From NCBI GenBank assembly GCA_013696965.1, contig JACCXN010000062.1, positions 1 to 8,907 of the forward strand: a DNA stretch of 8,907 nucleotides. Reading direction: 5' to 3'. Positions 1 to 5,202 of the stretch are shown here, one piece after another (positions within the stretch are counted from its first letter, which is position 1; every line of letters begins with the position of its first letter). Source of the DNA: Bacteroidota bacterium. Its GTDB lineage: Bacteria; Bacteroidota; Bacteroidia; JACCXN01. A model generated the notes under the pieces. That model searched no databases. It saw nothing but the letters and a program-made list of their open reading frames with translations, and was not told where the DNA came from. A program made the translations under genes and the position numbers.

Positions 1-2
1 TG

Positions 3-1463
3 GTTTTAGAAGGATTTGAGTCCCCATTCGAAAAAAAATTAAATTCAGATAATCGATGGGTTATTTTGGCAAACCTCATTCCATGGGACGAGATTTGTAA
101 TATTTATCGGAAAGCCATACCAAAAAGTACAACTGGCCGCCCTGGATTAAACCCAAGAATAGTTTTAGGTTCCATAATTATCAAACACTTATGTGATATT
201 GATGACAGGGAAACGGTAAGTCAAATTTCCGAAAATATTTATATGCAATATTTCCTGGGATATTCAAGCTTCTCGGACGAAGCTCCATTCGATGCATCAT
301 TGTTTGTAGAGTTCCGCAAACAATTAGGAATGGATGTGATAAATGAAATCAACGAAAAAATTGTTGACTTAAAAACAAAATTAGAACAAAAAAATGCTCC
401 CAAAGCAGAAAACAAAGACCAAGGGCCAGACGAGAAAAACAACAATAAAGGACAAGTAATAATGGATGCAACTGCTTGCCCACAGGACATTGCATACCCA
501 ACAGATTTGAATTTACTCCATGATGCAAGGGAGAAATCTGAGATGCTAATCGATAGGCTTTACAATAAAGAACTACATGAAAAAAAACCACGTTGCTATC
601 GTGAAAAAGCAAGGAAATTATATCTCCATACGGCACAAAGAAAAAGCAAAACAGGTAAAATAATCAGGAAAGGTGTTGGAGAGCAACTCCGTTTTTTAAA
701 ACGAAACATTAAATTTTTACATAGTTTATTGGACAAATACGAGGCAATCCCTCTCGAAAAAAGCGAACTTAAATATTTATATGTGATCCAAACGCTTTTT
801 GAACAACAGGAATTGATGTTCAAAACAAAAACCAAAACAGTTGAGCATAGGATTGTAAGTATTCATCAGCCCCATGTAAGGCCTATAGTAAGAGGAAAAA
901 GTCAATCCAAAGTAGAGTTTGGGGCTAAGATCCATTGCTCATTGGTTGATGGAATTGTATTTTTAGACGAATTGAGCTGGGATGCTTTCAATGAAGGAAG
1001 CCATTTGATGGAGTATATAGAAATATACAAGAGAAGATTTGGGTTCTATCCAAAGGAACTTTTGGCAGACAAAATTTATTGTACACGAGCTAACCGGGCG
1101 GCTTTGAAAGAAAAAGAAATATTGCTGATTGCCAAACCCTTGGGACGTCCTAAATTGGCAGCGCAAATCGTAGTAAGTCCAGGAGAAAGAAATCCAATCG
1201 AAGGTAAATTTGGCCAAGCTAAAACAGGATATGGTTTAGACCGTATTAAAGCCAGGTTACAAAACACCAGCGAATCTTGGATTGCCAGCATCTTTTTGGT
1301 GCTCAACCTAGTCAAGTTGGCTGGGGTGGCACTCCCATGCTTTATATTTAAGATGTTAAAAAGTATAAAAGCAAATTTCATTGAAAAAAGCACCTTCAAA
1401 ATCAATGTAATTGATTTAACAGGAAATTACACCTCAAGGCATAGGATTTTATGGGAATTTTAA
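3..1463 (+). CDS. IS5/IS1182-type DDE transposase, 5' end outside the window
   Basis: This is a cut-and-paste transposase that acts on the ends of its own insertion sequence. The frame is open to the left edge and has no ATG before position 66. Residues encoded at 3-65 (VLEGFESPFEKKLNSDNRW) read as normal family sequence, so the TTG at 66 is not the true start and the N-terminus lies outside the window. Counting from that TTG, residues 18-105 match the family's N-terminal DUF772-like domain (GRPGLNPRIVLGSIIIKHL, DRETVSQISEN, QYFLGY, PFDASLFVEFRKQLG). The DDE catalytic triad is visible: D134 in MDATACPQD, D335 in LLADKIYC and E379 in IEGKFGQAK. A basic insert around residues 175-220 sits between the first two acidic residues. 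The C-terminus is complete, followed 14 bases later by the probable right terminal inverted repeat. No frameshift or stop is seen, so the enzyme could be active if its left part is intact. IS5 versus IS1182 assignment is uncertain. Confidence 0.93.
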   Translation, partial: VLEGFESPFEKKLNSDNRWVILANLIPWDEICNIYRKAIPKSTTGRPGLNPRIVLGSIIIKHLCDIDDRETVSQISENIYMQYFLGYSSFSDEAPFDASLFVEFRKQLGMDVINEINEKIVDLKTKLEQKNAPKAENKDQGPDEKNNNKGQVIMDATACPQDIAYPTDLNLLHDAREKSEMLIDRLYNKELHEKKPRCYREKARKLYLHTAQRKSKTGKIIRKGVGEQLRFLKRNIKFLHSLLDKYEAIPLEKSELKYLYVIQTLFEQQELMFKTKTKTVEHRIVSIHQPHVRPIVRGKSQSKVEFGAKIHCSLVDGIVFLDELSWDAFNEGSHLMEYIEIYKRRFGFYPKELLADKIYCTRANRAALKEKEILLIAKPLGRPKLAAQIVVSPGERNPIEGKFGQAKTGYGLDRIKARLQNTSESWIASIFLVLNLVKLAGVALPCFIFKMLKSIKANFIEKSTFKINVIDLTGNYTSRHRILWEF

Positions 1464-1477
1464 AAAATAAGTTCTGT

Positions 1478-1495
1478 GAGTTTTTCAGCAGACCC
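1478..1495 (+). repeat. Probable right terminal inverted repeat of the IS
   Basis: The sequence GAGTTTTTCAGCAGACCC lies 14 bases after the transposase stop. Read inward from the outside it is GGGTCTGCTGAAAAACTC, which has the form I associate with ends of Bacteroidota elements of this group. Without the left end it cannot be confirmed by pairing. DNA to the right changes to AT-rich sequence with no coding potential. Confidence 0.55.
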
Positions 1496-1556
1496 TAAAT
1501 AAACATTAAATAGACTGTAATCTAACTACATTTTTTTAGGTCATTTCTATAAATCC

Positions 1557-1615
1557 TTTATGTTTTTTTCTATATGCGATTTTCTAAAATAATAATTAAG
1601 AAAAAAAAGCATAAA
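1557..1615. other. Long A/T-rich inverted repeat after the IS
   Basis: TTTATG followed by seven T and a C (1557-1570) is complementary to G, eight A and GCATAAA (1600-1615), with two extra bases (one A and one C of the second arm's complement) and a 29-base loop. It could act as a weak terminator for transcription leaving the transposase gene. The AAAAGCATAA part is also the upstream edge of repeat copy A, because the same bases precede copy D on the other strand. A-tract complementarity is easy to get by chance here. Confidence 0.35.
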
Positions 1616-1850
1616 CTATTCTTTATAAATATTGCAGGAACTTTGGGTGGAAAAAAAATAGCTTTTTGACTTTTGCCGAGGGAGTTGGTCTGTGTGGTTG
1701 AGGCAAAAGGCAAAGTGCTATTTTGTGCGGTAGGGATTTCAATTTTTTTATTGCGGGGAGGAAAAAAACAAAGCACGAGGCGCGGGCCTGCTTCTGGTGT
1801 TGAAAGTAGTATAAAAGTTGCTCAATGAAAAAGGTTTACTGCCCCTGCTG
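1604..1850 (+). repeat. Structured hairpin repeat, copy A
   Basis: This is the best-formed copy of a repeat seen five times in the window. It begins with AAAAGCATAA, then TGCAGGAACTTTGGGT (1633-1648). A two-part hairpin follows. The outer stem AAAATAGC (1655-1662) pairs with GCTATTTT (1717-1724), and the inner stem CTTTTGCC (1670-1677) pairs with GGCAAAAG (1702-1709). The 24-base apical loop holds the motif GTTGGTCTGTGTG (1684-1696). After the hairpin come GGGATTTCAATTTTTTTA (1733-1750) and AAAGCACGAGGCG (1770-1782). Homology to copy C continues to about 1850 (AAAGTTGCTCAATGA against AAAGTTACTGAATGA). Open frames here are not credible genes. The role is unknown: structured RNA, miniature mobile element and recombination site are all possible. 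Confidence 0.7.
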
Positions 1851-1876
1851 ACCCACTGGTCCGCAATGCTTACGGC

Positions 1877-2005
1877 TAACGGTTTTTGCATATACGCTGG
1901 TGGCGATTATCGCACCGAACCAAAAACCGTGAGCAGCAAAGTTAATAGAAATTCCAGGCTTTGCAATAGAGCACCTAGACCGCCACTGGCGGATATGCAA
2001 TGTTA
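1877..2005 (+). repeat. 127-base near-palindromic repeat, copy A (attC-like shape)
   Basis: The unit runs from TAAC (1877-1880) to GTT (2002-2004) and is matched without gaps by a second copy at 8703-8830, with about ten substitutions by eye. Its arms form an imperfect inverted repeat: TTGCATATACGCTGGTGGCG (1886-1905) against CGCCACTGGCGGATATGCAA (1981-2000), 17 of 20 pairs. Inside are smaller palindromes: GCGATTATCGC, CCGCCACTGGCGG, and ACGGTTTTTG with CAAAAACCGT. An AAC/GTT pair at the ends, unequal spacers next to it and imperfect arms recall integron attC sites, but the ends do not match RYYYAAC and GTTRRRY, and no integrase gene is visible. The 80-codon frame at 1818-2060 is an artefact of this GC-rich repeat. 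Confidence 0.75.
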
Positions 2006-2144
2006 TATGATGGCGTTTCCTGCCTTTCAAAACCCTCCTGTTGTTGCGGTTTGCATATAATTATTAGAACATTTTTTGGCTCTGTGGGTTGGGTGTTTTA
2101 TCCTTTTTAAAAGGGGGGAGAAAAATTTAAAATTCTTCTTTTAC

Positions 2145-2242
2145 CTGGGTGGGAAAGACAGAAGCTTATTTGCAATTTTTGGATTGTGAGATGGCTGGTG
2201 TGAATTGTAAATGTGCTTATGGCGGTGTGAAAGGGGATAAGC
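2145..2242 (+). repeat. Structured hairpin repeat, copy E (diverged)
   Basis: This copy is recognised more by fold and loop than by flank. The outer stem AAGC (2162-2165) pairs with GCTT (2215-2218). The inner stem TTTGCAATT (2169-2177) pairs with AATTGTAAA (2203-2211), nine pairs with one G-T wobble. The 25-base loop contains GATGGCTGGTGTG (2190-2202), the same 13-base pattern as copies A and B. CCTGGGTGGGAA upstream weakly recalls the TTTGGGTGG of copy A. The ATTTCAATTTTTT flank is missing. GCTTAT (2215-2220) can alternatively pair with ATAAGC (2237-2242). From here to 2334 I see no gene. Confidence 0.55.
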
Positions 2243-2334
2243 ATTGGCTTTCTTGTTTAGTACTAATATTGGTCGAGGGATAGATTTTGTAAACCCAATT
2301 TTTAACTTTAATTAGAAAATAAATAGTTTAAGAA

Positions 2335-2640
2335 TTATTGCTTTTTGCTAGATGTAAAGTCAAACTTAAATAAATCCTCCACAGGTAATTGAAGAGCATT
2401 GGCCAAATTAAAAACGGTACTTATTGTTGTATTGATTTTGCCTTTTTCAATCTTAGCTATTTGAGAATATTCTATGTCAGCCTGTTCTGCAAGCTTTTCC
2501 ATTGACATACTTTTTTCTTTTCTTAGCTTTCTTATTTGTTCTCCAAAAGCAATAATGTATTCTTTATTTCTTGTAGTATTCACTTTGCGAAGGTGGAATT
2601 CTATTGTGTAATTTGTTAGGGCATATATGCCATAATTCAA
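2335..2640 (-). CDS. Small XRE-family helix-turn-helix regulator
   Basis: This is a single-domain DNA-binding protein of the Cro/C1 (HTH_3) class, most likely a repressor or antitoxin-like regulator. From the ATG at 2640 it has 101 residues. The five-helix domain spans about residues 30-91: FGEQIRKLRKEKSMSMEKLA, then ADIEYSQIAKIEKGKINTT with the recognition helix at about 57-68, then VFNLANALQLPVEDLFKF. Family members usually start just before the FGEQIRKLR block. A GTG at 2583-2581 would give an 82-residue protein beginning MNTTRNKEYI, which fits the family better than the unrelated first 19 residues of the longer form. With that start, the palindrome at 2620-2631 falls upstream of the gene. 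It is divergent from the alpha-CTD-like gene 38 bases away, suggesting that it controls that gene and itself. The domain is certain, the start uncertain. Confidence 0.88.
   Translation of the reverse strand: MNYGIYALTNYTIEFHLRKVNTTRNKEYIIAFGEQIRKLRKEKSMSMEKLAEQADIEYSQIAKIEKGKINTTISTVFNLANALQLPVEDLFKFDFTSSKKQ
2620..2631. promoter_or_regulatory. Perfect 12-base palindrome, possible operator
   Basis: GGCATATATGCC is a perfect two-fold symmetric site between the divergent XRE and alpha-CTD-like genes, 19 bases upstream of the proposed -7 box of the latter. Symmetry and length suit an XRE dimer. If the XRE gene starts at the ATG at 2640 the site lies in its first codons; if it starts at the GTG at 2583 the site is intergenic. 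Binding is inferred only. Confidence 0.3.
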
Positions 2641-2649
2641 TATTTTGTA

Positions 2650-2657
2650 TAAATTTG
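2650..2657 (+). promoter_or_regulatory. Bacteroidota-type -7 box for the alpha-CTD-like gene
   Basis: TAAATTTG matches the TAnnTTTG -7 consensus of the Bacteroidota primary sigma factor. It would place the transcript start near 2664, about 15 bases before the ATG at 2679. No clear -33 TTTG is seen at the expected spacing, so recognition may need help from an activator. Confidence 0.45.
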
Positions 2658-2678
2658 TTAAATAGTTATGAATTGAAA

Positions 2679-3164
2679 ATGTCTAATGAATCACTATTGA
2701 ATCAATATCAAGAAGCCATAAATCCTTATGGTAATTGGATTTGTCAATGGGTTGAATCATCTCAATGTAGTTTGAGAAAAGCAGAAAAAGAATTATTCTA
2801 TCTTCTTAATGAATCAATGGATTTAAAAAGCATTGCTCTTTTTCTTAAAAAAAGTCTATCGCAAATAAAATATAAACTTTGGATTTTAGCTATAAAAATC
2901 CGGCAGGATTATCCATATTTCCGGAAATGGATTACTTCAAACCGTGAGGAAAATTTTCTCACAGCACATTTTGCTTCTTTTGAAATATCTTCAAGGCTTT
3001 ATAACAAGCTTAACTCAACAGGTACTCGAAATTTAAAGGAGTTATTAGAGGAATATGAAGTAAAAGATCTACTAAAATTAAGAGGATTCGGTAAGAAAGG
3101 TTATTTTGAATTTATTACTTTGCTACACTATACAAATAGTGGAAATATCGATTTTGAGTTCTGA
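2679..3164 (+). CDS. Putative regulator: HTH plus RNA polymerase alpha-CTD-like domain
   Basis: This is a 161-residue cytoplasmic protein without signal peptide. The frame is open from 2604, but ATG 2679 (MSNESLLNQY) is preferred because it follows the -7 box and clears the XRE gene. Residues 35-75 (EKELFYLLNESMDLKSIALF, SLSQIKYKL, AIKIR) resemble the helix-turn-helix of sigma region 4 or LuxR proteins. Residues 102-149 resemble the C-terminal domain of RNA polymerase alpha: EISSRLYNKL, then LKELLEEYEVKDLLKLRGFG, then KKGYFEFITLL. By hand alignment to E. coli RpoA, R106, N109, G138, K140 and E144 fall at R265, N268, G296, K298 and E302, residues known for UP-element contact; S299 is replaced by G141. 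The protein is too short to be RpoA and lacks its assembly domain. It may bind promoter DNA or sigma factor. A divergent XRE gene sits upstream. The alpha-CTD-like call is fairly secure; the HTH call less so. Confidence 0.8.
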   Translation: MSNESLLNQYQEAINPYGNWICQWVESSQCSLRKAEKELFYLLNESMDLKSIALFLKKSLSQIKYKLWILAIKIRQDYPYFRKWITSNREENFLTAHFASFEISSRLYNKLNSTGTRNLKELLEEYEVKDLLKLRGFGKKGYFEFITLLHYTNSGNIDFEF

Positions 3165-3166
3165 AA

Positions 3167-3181
3167 GGTAATACATTTACC
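3167..3181 (+). terminator. Weak hairpin after the alpha-CTD-like gene
   Basis: GGTAA, five bases, TTACC forms a 5-pair hairpin three bases after the stop codon. It lacks a T-run, so it may only slow polymerase or protect the 3' end. Confidence 0.2.
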
Positions 3182-3209
3182 TATTCACTTTAGTCAATTA
3201 ATTATTACT

Positions 3210-3459
3210 CGGCAGTCTTTATTATACGCTGGGCATATAGGTGATTGGTGGGTCTTCTTGCCTTTTACACTCAACCAGTTCTACGCTTTGTAGTTTAATT
3301 TCTTTTGGCATAAAAAAATTGAAATCCCCCTACACACAAATAGAATCTTTTACTTTCTCCAAAACGGGCAGATTCTACACACCTAGGAACAAGTAAAAGA
3401 GAGCTGTTTTCTCCAACCCAAAGTTCCTGCATCATATATAAATAAAGGCTTATGCTTTT
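3210..3459 (-). repeat. Structured hairpin repeat, copy D (minus strand)
   Basis: Read on the minus strand this copy begins AAAAGCATAA (3459-3450), has TGCAGGAACTTTGGGT (3431-3416, identical to copy A), and ends its hairpin with GATTTCAATTTTTTTAT. The inner stem is 10 perfect pairs (3346-3355 with 3391-3400), and its sequence differs from copy A by two compensated changes. A weaker outer stem pairs AAATAG (3338-3343) with CTGTTT (3404-3409). The loop is longer, 35 bases, and contains a variant of the loop motif, GTTCCTAGGTGTG (3390-3378). TAGAATC (3341-3347) can instead pair with GATTCTA (3371-3377), an alternative fold. Further on, GGCAAGAAGACCCACCAATC (3262-3243) matches copy C at 17 of 20 bases. 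TATACGCTGG (3223-3232, plus) recalls the arm of the 127-base repeat. Outside it, 3460-3577 is plain AT-rich DNA. Confidence 0.7.
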
Positions 3460-3577
3460 AAACTACTAATAATAATGGACAGTTTATAAAATAAAATATT
3501 ATTTTCTTTGAATTTACTTTTAAAACTGATATTCAATGACTTATTACAATAATATGATTATTTACAAGTATTTTATT

Positions 3578-3585
3578 TATCTTTG
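3578..3585 (+). promoter_or_regulatory. Bacteroidota-type -7 box for the T9SS operon
   Basis: TATCTTTG is an exact TAnnTTTG match, followed by an A-run. The predicted transcript start near 3592 would leave an untranslated leader of about 130 bases before ATG 3722. No good -33 TTTG is present. It is the only such box I see between copy D and the gene. Confidence 0.4.
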
Positions 3586-3721
3586 AAAAACTATAGTTTA
3601 TCTATTAATTTTTCTCGTTCATTTTTGAGTTACCCCAGTAAAGATCGATTTCCCCGATTTCATTTATTTTTTTTTATATTTTATCCTTAAAAGATTCATG
3701 TGTACATACATTTTGAAAGTT

Positions 3722-4660
3722 ATGCGAAAGAAAACTACAATTGTTGTCTTATTGTTTTTAAGTGTTTTTGCTGTAAAATCCCAAACTTATACCATTCCTG
3801 GTGCTACAAAGCAGCCTGCATGGACATTTCCTATATGGATGGAAGATGGCAGCGGACAAAAAGATTCTGTTTACATTGGGTATGATCCTAATAGTAGCGG
3901 ACATTTCGGAGGGAATTTTTGGATGGCCCCACCTTATAATGAAGGAGCGGCAGATACTTCTTTTGGAGAAAAATGGGTAAAAAGAGGGAGTGGATTTTAT
4001 ATTGAACTCCTTGAGAATCCCACCTTAGATTCAATATCAAAAGTCATTGTTACTCAATGGAATTTTTTGAATCTTAATATAAGATTAAACAACGGCATCT
4101 GGCCTATCACCATTAAATATGATGTGGGCTTATTTTATGCTGATACATTACCATTTACTGATACCATAAAACCGGAAGCGTATGCTGAATTTTATTGCAG
4201 TGATGTTTGGCCAGATTCTGATTTTAATTGCTTTACAAATGGCCCGACATATTATTTAACGGATTCTACCCATTACTATTTTGGAAGTAATTGGAGAGTA
4301 ATGCCAGGTGGTTTTGTATTAACTGGTGATAATACAACAACTTCTCCCAATGGAATGGGAATTGACATAATATTCAAAGATTTTTATTCATTTTTTAATC
4401 AAGTAAAAGTTAAAGAAAACATTGGCAATAATTCTTTAAAGGTATTTCCAAATCCTGCGAATAATAATATTACAATTGAAGGTGCTACAGAAGGACCATA
4501 TAATGTTGCAATTTTAGATTATTCAGGAAGAACTGTATTTTCAAAAAATAATCTCCCTAATAAAAGTTCAATACCTGTTTTTTATTTAGAAGCCGGACTT
4601 TATTTTATCAAAGTATCAACTTCAGAATCAGTAAATCTAATTAAACTAATAAAACAATAA
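3722..4660 (+). CDS. Secreted T9SS cargo protein of unknown function
   Basis: This protein has 312 residues when started at ATG 3722 (MRKKTTIVVLL). An upstream in-frame ATG at 3698 would put eight extra residues before the basic start of the signal peptide, so the shorter form is preferred. The signal peptide has a KK start, a hydrophobic core and a likely cut near VKS-Q at about residue 20. Residues 21-238 form an extracellular region rich in aromatic residues, Asp and Gly, which I do not recognise; it is probably beta-rich, with a cysteine pair in FYCSDVW and DFNCFTN. Residues 239-312 are a type A T9SS sorting domain: LKVFPNPANNNITIEG, VAILDYSGRTVF, then AGLYFIKV and a KLIKQ end. The protein should cross the inner membrane by Sec and the outer membrane by T9SS. 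The next gene starts two bases after the stop, so the two form an operon. Confidence 0.88.
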   Translation: MRKKTTIVVLLFLSVFAVKSQTYTIPGATKQPAWTFPIWMEDGSGQKDSVYIGYDPNSSGHFGGNFWMAPPYNEGAADTSFGEKWVKRGSGFYIELLENPTLDSISKVIVTQWNFLNLNIRLNNGIWPITIKYDVGLFYADTLPFTDTIKPEAYAEFYCSDVWPDSDFNCFTNGPTYYLTDSTHYYFGSNWRVMPGGFVLTGDNTTTSPNGMGIDIIFKDFYSFFNQVKVKENIGNNSLKVFPNPANNNITIEGATEGPYNVAILDYSGRTVFSKNNLPNKSSIPVFYLEAGLYFIKVSTSESVNLIKLIKQ

Positions 4661-4662
4661 AT

Positions 4663-5202
4663 ATGAAAAATTTCAATTTGATTATTTGCTTTTTTTTTAT
4701 GTCTATAATTGCTAATGCTCAATTAAGAGAAATAAAGAATGGCGTTAGCATTCCTCCTAAAGGTGAGTTTAGGGCTTTTATTGTTTTTGTTGATATAGAT
4801 TACTCACAATCGGTATGTCCTTGTGGTTTTGGATCAGGTGATGATTATGCTCCTACTTGGCCTGTTATTAATGGAGTTACTCAGGTCCCCACGGATGCTC
4901 ATACTTATTTTAACCCAAATTTGATTAGTTTTCAAAGCAATCCCGCTTTTATTACTGACTATTTTTACCAAGCCTCTTTTGGCTCCTATAAACTTTTTGG
5001 TGACTATTATCCAAAAGTAATAAAGGTAAACTGCGATGAGGTTGATTTTGGGAATGGATTAAATCTCATTTTAGGTAAACTTCAACAAGAACCATTACAA
5101 AATGGCACTTTATATTCAGCAAGTGGTTTGCCACTGGCAGCATTTGATTCATGGACACCTACGGCTCAAGGATTCCAAAAATTAAATACAAGCGAAAAAT
5201 AG
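4663..5202 (+). CDS. N-terminal part of a secreted M6-like protein, truncated by a frame break
   Basis: This frame encodes 179 residues starting with a clear signal peptide (MKNFNLIICFFFMSIIANAQ, cut near residue 19). The mature part resembles the beginning of secreted M6-like (immune inhibitor A-type) metalloproteases of Bacteroidota: FRAFIVFVDIDYS at about 37-49, and FITDYFYQASFGSYKLFGDYY at about 95-116, the segment that normally precedes the catalytic domain. No HExxH zinc site is present, and the frame stops at TAG 5200-5202 shortly after FDSWTPTAQGF, so no protease activity is expected. It has a signal peptide but no sorting domain; the overlapping next frame has a sorting domain but no signal peptide. 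That suggests both are pieces of one gene. One added A in the A5 run at 5195-5199 would join them into 807 residues. The M6 relation is moderately supported. Confidence 0.7.
   Translation: MKNFNLIICFFFMSIIANAQLREIKNGVSIPPKGEFRAFIVFVDIDYSQSVCPCGFGSGDDYAPTWPVINGVTQVPTDAHTYFNPNLISFQSNPAFITDYFYQASFGSYKLFGDYYPKVIKVNCDEVDFGNGLNLILGKLQQEPLQNGTLYSASGLPLAAFDSWTPTAQGFQKLNTSEK

Larger units (their letters stand above)
1..1495 (+). mobile_element. Insertion sequence (IS5/IS1182-like), left end missing from the window
   Basis: The element consists of the transposase gene and about 30 bases of 3' flank ending in the sequence GAGTTTTTCAGCAGACCC. The left end, its inverted repeat and the target-site duplication all lie upstream of position 1, so neither element length nor target duplication can be measured. 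There are no passenger genes between the transposase stop and the proposed right end. The right boundary is inferred from the look of the terminal repeat, not from a matched left end. Confidence 0.75.

Noticed and set aside
66-68. TTG as start of the transposase
   Set aside because: The frame continues upstream to the window edge with family-like residues, so the gene begins outside.
1818-2060. Plus-strand frame of 80 codons (and the opposite 1836-2030 frame)
   Set aside because: It lies almost wholly in the 127-base repeat. Copy B gives a similar peptide start (CIYAGGDY) only because the DNA is repeated, and it diverges and ends differently there. No start signal or domain is seen.
5151-5201. 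ATG 5151 as the true start of the beta-helix frame
   Set aside because: The first 17 residues overlap the end of the M6-like frame, have no signal peptide, and read as shadow sequence; the domain begins after the frame junction.
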